A stretch of DNA of 64,000 nt, from NCBI GenBank assembly GCA_016935665.1, contig JAFGQN010000148.1, positions 1-64,000 on the forward strand. Reading direction: 5' to 3'. The notes beneath the pieces were generated by a model. It had not been told where the DNA came from and ran no database searches. It worked only from the letters and a program-made list of their open reading frames with translations. Of this stretch, positions 15,336 through 23,399 are shown piece after piece (positions within the stretch are counted from its first letter, which is position 1; every line of letters begins with the position of its first letter). The position numbers and the translations under genes are program-made. The DNA is from Deltaproteobacteria bacterium. Lineage in GTDB: Bacteria; Myxococcota_A; Polyangia; JAAYKL01.

Positions 15336-16576
15336 ATCAACAGCGGGAGTCTTATCATTTGTTTCAGGCGTATGGTCTGGAGCTGGAGTACATGATTGTG
15401 GACAAAAACTCGATGAATGTCCTGCCCATTTCCGATTGGTTGCTTGCCGAGCTGGGAGGCGCTGCTGGCAGTCGGGAAGTGGAAAGAGGGTCCGTGGTTT
15501 GGTCCAACGAACTGGCGATGCATGTCATCGAAGTAAAGGGCAATGGCCCGGTGTCGGACATCACGTGTCTGCACCAACCCATCATAAAGGACATTCGGGA
15601 AATCAACCGGATTCTTCTTAAAAAAAACGCATGCCTCATGGGGGGCGCCGTGCATCCCTGGATGAATCCGGATACCGATACCGGATTGTGGAATTTCGAG
15701 GACGGACCAATATACAGCGCCCTTGACCGCGTGTTTGGCTGTCGGGGACACGGATGGTTCAATCTGCAGTCGGCACATTTGAATCTTCCTTTCTGCGGTG
15801 ACGACGAGTTTGCGCGACTTCACGCGGCAATTCGGATGGTATTGCCCATTATCCCCGCACTGGCTGCATCATCGCCCTTTCTGGATGGTCAGGACGCGGG
15901 CGTTGCCGATGCGCGGCTTCGCGTGTACAGTCAGCATTGCAATCGGCTGCCGGAAGCCATGGGGGAGGTGATTCCCGAACCTGTTTCCGGTCGACAACAG
16001 TATGAGGACACGATTTTAAATCCTTTGTATGAGGCGCTGTTGCCGCGGGATCCGGACGGCATTCTGTGTCATGAATGGAGCAACGCCCGTGGCGCCATTG
16101 CCCGGTTCGACCGAAATACAATTGAAATACGTTTGATAGATGTTCAGGAACACCCTGGAATGGATGAAGGGGTTGTGTGTGCTGTGGCCGCTGCCGTCCG
16201 CCTTTTGACAGAGCAGGCGTTGGACGATATGGAGGCGATGAACGCCTTTGATTCCGCCGGATTGCGGCGGATTCTAATGGAAACCATTGCTTATGCGGAA
16301 AATGCCCTCATCACAGACTCCGCGTATTTAAGGCTTTTGACGGGAAACGAAATCGCCTGCAGCGCGTCGCGATTGTGGCGGCAAATTCTGGCACGTTGTA
16401 TGGCGTTTCACGGCCGGGAGCGCAATACGGCGGAGTGGATTATCGATCATGGCACTCTTGCCTCCCGGATGAGGCAATTTGCGAATCAGGGGATGAGAGA
16501 ACTCGCAAATCGTCTTTGTCGTTCGCTTGAAACGGGTCAGGCGTTGTGGCCCAATGGAATAATGAATGGACAATAA
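15332..16576 (+). CDS. GCS2-type glutamate-cysteine ligase family enzyme
   Basis: A 414-residue member of the glutamate-cysteine ligase 2 (carboxylate-amine ligase, YbdK-like) family with the glutamine-synthetase fold. YGLELEYMIVD at the N-terminus supplies the Glu residues that bind metal/ATP, EVKGNGPV follows, and GAIARFDRNTIEIRLIDVQEHPGMD carries the late Arg/Glu motif. It would form an amide bond between a carboxylate, probably glutamate-like, and an amine using ATP. It starts inside the stop of the ATP-grasp gene and overlaps the next gene by 11 bp. Two different amide-forming enzymes side by side point to a short peptide-like metabolite made in the cytoplasm rather than glutathione alone. 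Confidence 0.85.
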   Translation: MNQQRESYHLFQAYGLELEYMIVDKNSMNVLPISDWLLAELGGAAGSREVERGSVVWSNELAMHVIEVKGNGPVSDITCLHQPIIKDIREINRILLKKNACLMGGAVHPWMNPDTDTGLWNFEDGPIYSALDRVFGCRGHGWFNLQSAHLNLPFCGDDEFARLHAAIRMVLPIIPALAASSPFLDGQDAGVADARLRVYSQHCNRLPEAMGEVIPEPVSGRQQYEDTILNPLYEALLPRDPDGILCHEWSNARGAIARFDRNTIEIRLIDVQEHPGMDEGVVCAVAAAVRLLTEQALDDMEAMNAFDSAGLRRILMETIAYAENALITDSAYLRLLTGNEIACSASRLWRQILARCMAFHGRERNTAEWIIDHGTLASRMRQFANQGMRELANRLCRSLETGQALWPNGIMNGQ

Positions 16577-17366
16577 AGGCATTTTATGGTCGATACAACA
16601 GGGAAGCGGACCCCTCCTCGCCACTGCCATTCATCACGGACACAGTCTGCGCGCCGAGGTGGCCAATCGGCTGTACATCAGCGAGTTGGAACGATTGCGG
16701 GAAGAAGATCCCCATACCGGTGAGCTGACGACAATTGTCGATTGTCAGCTGATAGTTCATCGGTCCCGTTTCGAGATGGACATCAATCGCGACAGAAGTA
16801 ACGCCGTATACCGGGTCCCGGCCGACGCGTGGGGTTTGAGAGTATGGCAATCCCCCCCGGACATAGCGTTGATTCGTCGTTCTCTGGCACAGTACGATGC
16901 TTTTTATCAGATGCTTCACGGCACTCTGAACACCATGCTGCGCACGCATCCCATTGTGGTTGTGCTCGATTTTCACAGCTACAATCATCGCCGATCCGGA
17001 CCGGACCGCCCGGCCGACAACCCATTGCGGGATCCGGAGATAGAGATTGGCACCGATACAATGGATCGTCAGCGATGGGCGCCCGTCGTGGACAACTTTA
17101 AGCAGGCTCTTCAACGCTATACATTTAACGGACGTAAACTGGATGTGCGGGAGAATGTCAAGTTTGGCAGCGGATGGATGAGTCGCTGGATTCATTCTCA
17201 CTTTCCATATAGTGTATGCGCCATATCAGTGGAGTTGAAAAAACTGTTCATGGACGAGTGGACTGGCAAACTGTATCCACAGATGCTCAACGATTACCGG
17301 CAGGCCTTCGCGTCCACCATTCCTGGTCTTATTCAAATCTGTCAAACGTTCCCCAGTGATGTCTGA
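16566..17366 (+). CDS. N-formylglutamate amidohydrolase family hydrolase
   Basis: A 266-residue zinc amidohydrolase of the N-formylglutamate deformylase family. Landmarks are AIHHGH (metal ligand), SRFEMDINRDRSNAVY, VVVLDFHSYNHRR (second metal site) and ISVELKKLFMDEWTG with the catalytic Glu. The start overlaps the ligase by 11 bp, and it ends the four-gene operon. Histidine-degradation genes are not nearby, so deformylation of formylglutamate is unlikely to be its main job. In this setting I infer cleavage or release of a glutamyl- or aspartyl-type amide produced by the two ligases. Transcription termination after it is not evident from a hairpin. Confidence 0.82.
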   Translation: MDNKGILWSIQQGSGPLLATAIHHGHSLRAEVANRLYISELERLREEDPHTGELTTIVDCQLIVHRSRFEMDINRDRSNAVYRVPADAWGLRVWQSPPDIALIRRSLAQYDAFYQMLHGTLNTMLRTHPIVVVLDFHSYNHRRSGPDRPADNPLRDPEIEIGTDTMDRQRWAPVVDNFKQALQRYTFNGRKLDVRENVKFGSGWMSRWIHSHFPYSVCAISVELKKLFMDEWTGKLYPQMLNDYRQAFASTIPGLIQICQTFPSDV

Positions 17367-17779
17367 GTAAAAATGGTCGAGGTGATTGTTGTATTTTTCG
17401 CCCCTGTAGCCAATTGGCGAGATGCGGACGACCAGGAATAGATCCGATTTTTTTTTGCGCCAAACAAATTTGTTCATGCACTTTTGGGGCGTAACTGCTA
17501 ATTTAGCAATTGATGACGAGTGGCGCGCTTTAATGAATATAAAAAGTGTGCAGCACGAGCGGATTGAGGGCCACAATTCGTAACACGTTTATTTGGACAT
17601 CGAACTATTGTGTTCAGTGATAGTGTAAAATTATACTTGGGAGCGATTATTATTGCCGGAGATGCAGGAAAAATGACGTTTATTTCTTTCATTCGTAGTA
17701 ATATGGCTGAAGCGACTCAAATGAGTAAAAGGACTTTTGTCACCCTGTTGGCACTTTATAGACCTGGGAGGTTAAGCAT
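17367..17779. other. Intergenic region with palindromes, 413 bp
   Basis: No gene is supported. It contains the 12-base palindrome AACAAATTTGTT (17463-17474) and TGCTAA/TTAGCA around one base (17496-17508). These may be regulatory sites for the fibro-slime gene downstream, but no regulator is known. A GGGAGG ribosome site lies just before the ATG at 17780. Confidence 0.45.
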
Positions 17780-19816
17780 ATGACGCGCAATATTTTGTTA
17801 CCGATGATAGCATTTTTCACGTTCGCCTTTATGGCCTGTGGGTCCGACGATACCAAGCCCGGCGAAGAAGGTGAGAGCCGAAAAGACACGGGCAAAAAAG
17901 AAGATGTCTCCACCGAAAAAGAGACTGACGTGAAAGAAAAGGACACAGATGATAAGGACACGGGCCCGGAAAAGCAAGTGGACACAGATGATACAGATAC
18001 TGCCGTTTGCGGTGACGGATTACTCGGTAAAAATGAAGCCTGCGATGATGCCAACACCAATGATGAAGATGGGTGTGCCGGCGATTGCAAGCATGTGGAA
18101 GAAGGCTGGTCCTGTTATCCCCCCGGCAGAAAATGTCATCAAATGGCCATTTGCGGCGACGGCAAAGTGTTGAGTCCGGAGATGTGTGACGACAAAAATC
18201 ATGAATCCGGCGATGGCTGCAGTGAGATGTGTCAGATTGAATTTGGGTTCAAATGCGACGGAGAACCCAGCAAATGTGGGCCTTCCACCTGTGGGGACGA
18301 AAAACAGGAAGGGGCGGAAAGCTGCGACGACGGCAATACGATTCCATTCGACGGCTGCTCCCCTCTGTGCCAAAAGGAACCGGATTGCTCTCAGGGCGAG
18401 TGCGTTTCCGAATGCGGCGATGGATTTATGCTGAACGAGGAATGCGATGACGGCAACAAATTGGATGGGGATGGTTGCTCGTCTGAATGCAAAATTGAAA
18501 AAGGCTACGAATGCGTTCACGATGAGGCCTGTGAAGGTGAGGATTGCACACTGGTTGTCGATGCCATTTATCGCGATTTTTCCAGCAAAGACGACGATTT
18601 CGATGTTGATTGCGAAGGTGAGGAAGCCACCACTGGCCTGGTGGAAGATACCATTGGCGACAACTGGAAACCGGTACTTAAAAAAGATGGCGACAAAGAT
18701 ACGTGCATTAAATCACGCGACTCGTTTAACAAGTGGTACACCACAGAACCCACAAAAGTTGGCAAAATTACACTGTTTCCCGACGGCAACGGCAACTTTG
18801 TGAATCGTTGGGGCGAAGATGGCGAACAATGGTTGTATGTGGCCGAAGAACGACTGAGTTTCTGTGCCAAAGGCCCCGAAGTGGTGGATTGCTACCACGA
18901 AGAGGATGCAGATTGTGACGAGGTATGTCCGGATGTGGTAGAAGAGTATCCGGACTACATTTGTACCTCTCCGTGTCCGGATGACTATGCCAACCGCACC
19001 TGTTTGACCTCTCCCAACCCCGCGACATGCGACGATTGCCCCAACTTTGGGGCCGGAGTGGAGGGGTATGAGTGCGTGAATCCCTGCAGGCAAAACGATA
19101 CAACCCGGGGAATCAGCAACTGGGATGTGTGTGAATATGGGGCGCCGAGAAAACGTTTCGATGGCAATCCGCTGTTTTTCCCGCTGGATGAACTTGGTGC
19201 CGACTCCATCGCCGTTATTCCCCCGGAATACGGCAGCGAGGACGAGGACACCTGGATTTGGCCCGAAGAAGAAGAATTCACCGGCAAAGCAATAAAACAT
19301 AATTTCTTTTTTACCACTGAAATCACATACTGGTTTACCTATGAGGAAGATGAAACCGCTATCCTGAACTTCACCGGCGATGATGACGTTTGGGTGTATG
19401 TTAACGGACAACTCGCAGTGGATCTCGGCGGGTTGCATCCCCCGGAAGATGGCAGTCTTGTAATTGACAAACAGCATAGTTACGGGATGAAAGACGGCAG
19501 TGTTTATCGAATCAACATTTTCCATGCCGAGCGCAAGGTGGAAGGCTCGTCATTCCGGTTGACGCTTGGCGGATTCGATATGTTCAGGAGCTATTGCAAA
19601 GCCGAATGCGGCGATGGCGTGCTGTCGCTGGGTGAGCAGTGTGACGATGGCATAAATGATGGATCATACGGTGGTTGTAACGAAGATTGCACACTGGGCG
19701 CGTTCTGTGGCGATGGTGTCGTACAGGATGATTTCGAAGATTGTGACGATGGCAATTTCACCGACGACGACGACTGTCCCTCTTCCTGTCGAATAATCCT
19801 TATTGAGGTTGAGTAA
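17780..19816 (+). CDS. Fibro-slime and DUF4215 cysteine-rich surface lipoprotein
   Basis: A 678-residue surface protein. The signal ends in FMAC (Cys20), followed by a Lys/Asp/Glu/Thr-rich linker to about residue 75. Then come at least four DUF4215-type repeats of CGDG...E.CDDGN...GDGCS..C pattern up to about 245, and two more at the C-terminus (about 610-670). The middle (about 490-600) fits the fibro-slime domain: FFTTEITYWFTYE, LNFTGDDDVWVYVNGQLAVDLGG, YRINIFHAERKVEGSSF, a PA14-like beta sandwich that may bind carbohydrate or calcium. Such proteins occur in Myxococcota, Fibrobacteres and slime moulds. The role is probably adhesion or surface structure. It is monocistronic by spacing. Confidence 0.85.
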   Translation: MTRNILLPMIAFFTFAFMACGSDDTKPGEEGESRKDTGKKEDVSTEKETDVKEKDTDDKDTGPEKQVDTDDTDTAVCGDGLLGKNEACDDANTNDEDGCAGDCKHVEEGWSCYPPGRKCHQMAICGDGKVLSPEMCDDKNHESGDGCSEMCQIEFGFKCDGEPSKCGPSTCGDEKQEGAESCDDGNTIPFDGCSPLCQKEPDCSQGECVSECGDGFMLNEECDDGNKLDGDGCSSECKIEKGYECVHDEACEGEDCTLVVDAIYRDFSSKDDDFDVDCEGEEATTGLVEDTIGDNWKPVLKKDGDKDTCIKSRDSFNKWYTTEPTKVGKITLFPDGNGNFVNRWGEDGEQWLYVAEERLSFCAKGPEVVDCYHEEDADCDEVCPDVVEEYPDYICTSPCPDDYANRTCLTSPNPATCDDCPNFGAGVEGYECVNPCRQNDTTRGISNWDVCEYGAPRKRFDGNPLFFPLDELGADSIAVIPPEYGSEDEDTWIWPEEEEFTGKAIKHNFFFTTEITYWFTYEEDETAILNFTGDDDVWVYVNGQLAVDLGGLHPPEDGSLVIDKQHSYGMKDGSVYRINIFHAERKVEGSSFRLTLGGFDMFRSYCKAECGDGVLSLGEQCDDGINDGSYGGCNEDCTLGAFCGDGVVQDDFEDCDDGNFTDDDDCPSSCRIILIEVE

Positions 19817-20001
19817 TCAATCCCCGGTCCGAAACACTGGTCCTTTGCTAAACATCCTCGAAAAAAAATAGATTGTCTGGACCACAAATCCCCTGATTTT
19901 TTTCATTTGTGAAAATTTCATTCTGATAAATTTCTTTGATCTGTCCGCATGAGTGATATACTCGTCTCCATTCAATTTTAAGTGGCAAAAGGACTGGCGT
20001 G

Positions 20002-21039
20002 ATGACCGTTGGAATAGTGTATGATTCAATTTTTAAAAAACATGTGGCGAGGTTTGATCATCCGGAGTGTCCGGAAAGACTGGACGCCGTTGTTAATGGA
20101 CTAAAGCGGGCCGGTGTCTGGGAAGAGGCCACGCATATCGTACCTGTGGAAGCGACAGTGATGGAACTGTGTACTGTTCATGAAGCGCTTTATGTGGAAC
20201 GTCTGTTGCAGACCGTTGACGGAAGCAGGCGGGGAAATCTGGATCCGGATACCTTTTTCTCCGCCGGAAGCCGTGATGCCGCGTTGCGGGCAGCAGGGGG
20301 CGCCATCGAGATGGCCAAACGCGTTCACGACAGAGAATTGGATTGGGGGTTTGCCGCAGTCCGGCCCCCGGGACATCATGCGGAAAGCAATAGGGCTTGC
20401 GGCTTTTGCATGCTCAATAATATTGCCATTGCGGCAGGGGTCCTGCTCGAACAGAAGATGGCGGCACGATTGGCGATTGTAGACTGGGATGTGCATCATG
20501 GAAATGGGACGCAGCAGCAGTTTTACAGCAATCCAGATGTGCTGTATATTTCAATTCATCAATGGCCACACTTCCCGGGGTCCGGGTTATCGACTGAAAT
20601 GGGAACCGGAGAAGGCGTGGGGAAAAATGTGAATGTACCATTTCCTCCAGGAATGGGAGATGTGGAGTACGCGGATGCGTTCGAGCGACTGGTGCTTCCA
20701 TTGCTTCATGCCTTTCGCCCCGAGCACATACTGGTAAGTGCAGGATTCGACGCCCATCGGCTGGACTTTCTTAGCGGGATGCGATTGTCCACTGAAGCGT
20801 ATCAGTATATGACACGCCAGCTGAAAGAGGTGGCGCAACGCGTGTGCGACGGCCGAATATCTTTCTATCTGGAGGGCGGATATCAATTAAACGCGTTATC
20901 CGATGCCATAGTCGCACTTTGTGATGGAATGCGCGCCCTGCCTTTGGCCAGCCCACAGGGAACGCCGTCGTCCACTGGTAAAAAAATAGTTGACGATACA
21001 ATCGGGGCAATATCTGCGTCATGGGGTGGGATTTTCTGA
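20002..21039 (+). CDS. Histone deacetylase-like amidohydrolase
   Basis: A 345-residue zinc deacetylase of the HDAC/acetylpolyamine amidohydrolase superfamily. HPECPERLDAV, RPPGHHAE (paired His), FCMLNNIAIAA, IVDWDVHHGNGTQ (zinc-binding Asp and His) and SAGFDAH (second zinc Asp) are all present, as is the late YLEGGY containing the family's glycine-rich motif. Bacterial members deacetylate polyamines, acetoin-related substrates or proteins; the substrate is not readable here. GTG at 19999 precedes the chosen ATG at 20002, with AAAAGGA about 10 bases upstream. It is probably monocistronic. Confidence 0.92.
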   Translation: MTVGIVYDSIFKKHVARFDHPECPERLDAVVNGLKRAGVWEEATHIVPVEATVMELCTVHEALYVERLLQTVDGSRRGNLDPDTFFSAGSRDAALRAAGGAIEMAKRVHDRELDWGFAAVRPPGHHAESNRACGFCMLNNIAIAAGVLLEQKMAARLAIVDWDVHHGNGTQQQFYSNPDVLYISIHQWPHFPGSGLSTEMGTGEGVGKNVNVPFPPGMGDVEYADAFERLVLPLLHAFRPEHILVSAGFDAHRLDFLSGMRLSTEAYQYMTRQLKEVAQRVCDGRISFYLEGGYQLNALSDAIVALCDGMRALPLASPQGTPSSTGKKIVDDTIGAISASWGGIF

Positions 21040-21066
21040 TTTCCCGGAAATTGCAGAATTTCAACG

Positions 21067-21109
21067 GGATATCGTATTTCTTGACAATCGATATCCGACG
21101 AAAAATATT
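21067..21109 (+). promoter_or_regulatory. Candidate promoter with palindromic operator
   Basis: GGATATCG at 21067-21074 and CGATATCC at 21089-21096 are perfect inverted repeats with a 14-base gap. TTGACA (21081-21086), a consensus -35 element, lies in that gap. AATATT at 21104-21109 sits at 17-base spacing as a possible -10. A repressor bound to the palindrome would cover the -35 box. The next gene starts about 120 bp downstream. Confidence 0.4.
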
Positions 21110-21226
21110 GCTGTGCTCTGCGACATTTATGTGGGGACGGTAAACTAACTGTAAATCCTTGTATAAAATGAGAAAAGTCCTGTATACTTGGCAACGTGGA
21201 AACTAAAGCCCCTGGGAGGATAACGA

Positions 21227-21844
21227 ATGATTCGATTCCTAATAGACCAATTCAGAAATGCGCCCGGCCCCTTGAAGAAGCCTCGGATTCTTACAGCGGA
21301 TTTGGCAGAAGAACTGTTGGATTTGGCAGAACATTTTTTAAAAAAAGGAGATTCCAGGGTCGGGCAATCCCCATGTGGACATTCACCCTGTTCGGATGCA
21401 ACTTCCGCGTCTGCTCCAACCGCAGCGTCTTCGGCCGCTGCTGTGTCGCCGTCCCCTTCTGAGACACTTGCGGGCAGTCCAGTCGTGGCTACACCTGCGT
21501 CCGTTAAGACTCCAGAGTCCAATTATTCGGTAGAACTGGATGCCAGGTTGTTTGCCGCAATGCACATCCCCGCCAATGTGCGAAAACAGGAATTCAAGGT
21601 TCTCGCTATATTGTGGGATGCAAAGCAAAAAGAAATCGGTGCGTTATCTGCGAAGGCAATATCCAGACGCGGCGAGGACTTGTTGAAGATTCAGATTAGA
21701 CATGAAAATGTTCGAAAAGTTATACGGATGCGGCTCGAAAATTATGTTAAAGTACATGCTCAGGGTGTTGGTAACGGCACCGTGTACAACTACGAGCTGT
21801 CTGAGGCTGGCGCAGAGTACTTTGTATCAACCTATTTGAAGTAG
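21227..21844 (+). CDS. Uncharacterised protein with C-terminal winged-helix-like domain
   Basis: A 205-residue protein with no family I can name. Residues 1-50 are a helical region (ILTADLAEELLDLAEHFLKKG). Residues about 58-98 are an Ala/Ser/Pro/Thr-rich linker. The last 100 residues (FKVLAILWDAKQKEIGALSAKAISRRGED, NVRKVIRMRLENYV, YNYELSEAGAEYFVS) look like a winged helix: recognition helix, then a wing ending in the YELSEAG-type strand common in small transcription regulators. It lies 18 bp before the response regulator and is probably co-transcribed. A possible operator sits upstream, so autoregulation is conceivable. AGGAT before the ATG is a modest ribosome site. Confidence 0.65.
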   Translation: MIRFLIDQFRNAPGPLKKPRILTADLAEELLDLAEHFLKKGDSRVGQSPCGHSPCSDATSASAPTAASSAAAVSPSPSETLAGSPVVATPASVKTPESNYSVELDARLFAAMHIPANVRKQEFKVLAILWDAKQKEIGALSAKAISRRGEDLLKIQIRHENVRKVIRMRLENYVKVHAQGVGNGTVYNYELSEAGAEYFVSTYLK

Positions 21845-21862
21845 TACTGGAAAAGGTCTATC

Positions 21863-23392
21863 GTGTCCCAAACGAGCATTAAATTGAACCTGGTAAATAT
21901 CGATGCAGTGCCAACATCTACAGATGTTTCCAAAATTCTGGTGGTGGATGACGAAAAAGTCATTCGTGAAATTCTGGCCGATTTTCTTACCCTGGAGGGG
22001 TTTGAAGTGGTGACCGCCGCAGACGGTGCTGCCGCTGTGGAGGTGTTGAAGAAAAATCATTTCAACATGGTGATTTCTGATTTGAAGATGCCCAGGATGG
22101 GTGGGCTTGAATTACTGGAGCATATACAGGATCATCACGACAACCTGCTGACCGTCATAATGACCGGATTTGGTACGGTGGAGACAGCTATTGAAGCGAT
22201 GAAAAAAGGCGCGTACGACTACATCTTAAAACCATTTAAAGTGGAGGAAGTCGTCCATATCGTTCATCGTGGCATGGAAAAACAGCGACTGATATCTGAA
22301 AATATTCGGTTGAAGGAAATTCTGTCCTTGCATCAACTGTCCGAACAGCTGCAGTCCACACTTTCACTGGACGAAGTTATCGAATCGGTTCTGGCTGCGT
22401 TGATAAAGAACCTGAAATGCGATTACGTGGGCATAAATTTGAGAGCCAAATCATCTGGGCGGTTTACTCAGCAGAGCCAGCAGACAGATCCCGATGCCAG
22501 TGCGGATGTGATGGCCGCAGCATTGGATGCGGATTTGATTTTAGATGAAATCAGGCACAATAAGTATGTTCTGGCGCAAAATGAGGAAGCATATCGCTTT
22601 TTTAAGGTGGTGCCGGCGGATTTGTCGTCATTTATCGCATTGCCAATGGTGGCCAGACAGGAAGCCATTGGCTTTTTGACCGCCTTCTCATGTACGCCGG
22701 GTTTTCATTTCACCGTGGGGCAACGGAAGATGATGGATATTCTGTGCTCCCGTTCCGCCGCAGCGATTGATAATGCGGAATTGTATGGCGGTCTGAAACA
22801 GTCCTTTCGCCAAACTATACAGGCGCTGGCCCGTGCACTCGAAGCGATGGATACATATACGGCCGGACATTCGGACAGAGTCACCCTGTACTCGCGTATC
22901 GTTGCCAGGCAATTGCACGTGTCTGAAGATGAACTTGAAATCATCACTCAGGCGGCGATGCTGCACGATATTGGAAAGTTGGGTTGTCATACCAATCTCA
23001 ATAAGCCAGGTAAACTCACAGACGAAGAATACGAGATTTTCAAACAACATCCCACCTACGGCAAGGAGATATTGGAACCCATTGAGTTTCTCAATAATGT
23101 GATTCCCGGGGTGGAATATCATCACGAGCGATGGGATGGCAAAGGATATCCCGCAGGGTTGAAGGGCACAGATATTCCACTGGTTGCCCGAATCCTTTCC
23201 GTGGCAGATGCCTACGATGCCATGACATCCGATCGCGCCTATCGAAAAGCGCTGCTGCATGAAAATGCAGTTGATGAAATAAAAAAGTTTGCCGGCTCGC
23301 AATTCGATCCCACGACTGCGGAAGCATTTCTGGAAGGTATTGAAGAGTACCGACAGGACTGTCTCCGTCGCAACATTCCGGTTCCCAAATAA
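21863..23392 (+). CDS. Response regulator with REC, GAF and HD-GYP domains
   Basis: A 509-residue cyclic-di-GMP phosphodiesterase-type regulator. REC occupies about residues 23-140, with D29/D30 and phospho-acceptor D73 in VISDLKMP, and K in ILKPF. A GAF-like domain follows at about 165-310. HD-GYP covers about 320-490: HSDRV, H368-D369 in MLHDIGKLG, and HHERWDGKGYP at 420-430, so the GYP and metal ligands are intact and activity is likely. It starts with GTG at 21863 behind AAAGG; no suitable ATG lies nearby. The histidine kinase gene follows after 7 bp and is its likely partner. The PilZ protein elsewhere in the window is a possible receptor of the same messenger. Confidence 0.9.
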   Translation: MSQTSIKLNLVNIDAVPTSTDVSKILVVDDEKVIREILADFLTLEGFEVVTAADGAAAVEVLKKNHFNMVISDLKMPRMGGLELLEHIQDHHDNLLTVIMTGFGTVETAIEAMKKGAYDYILKPFKVEEVVHIVHRGMEKQRLISENIRLKEILSLHQLSEQLQSTLSLDEVIESVLAALIKNLKCDYVGINLRAKSSGRFTQQSQQTDPDASADVMAAALDADLILDEIRHNKYVLAQNEEAYRFFKVVPADLSSFIALPMVARQEAIGFLTAFSCTPGFHFTVGQRKMMDILCSRSAAAIDNAELYGGLKQSFRQTIQALARALEAMDTYTAGHSDRVTLYSRIVARQLHVSEDELEIITQAAMLHDIGKLGCHTNLNKPGKLTDEEYEIFKQHPTYGKEILEPIEFLNNVIPGVEYHHERWDGKGYPAGLKGTDIPLVARILSVADAYDAMTSDRAYRKALLHENAVDEIKKFAGSQFDPTTAEAFLEGIEEYRQDCLRRNIPVPK

Positions 23393-23399
23393 GTGATTC

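Noticed and set aside
17367-17779. tRNA or small RNA gene in the long gap
   Set aside because: No cloverleaf or T-arm motif could be fitted; only short palindromes are seen.
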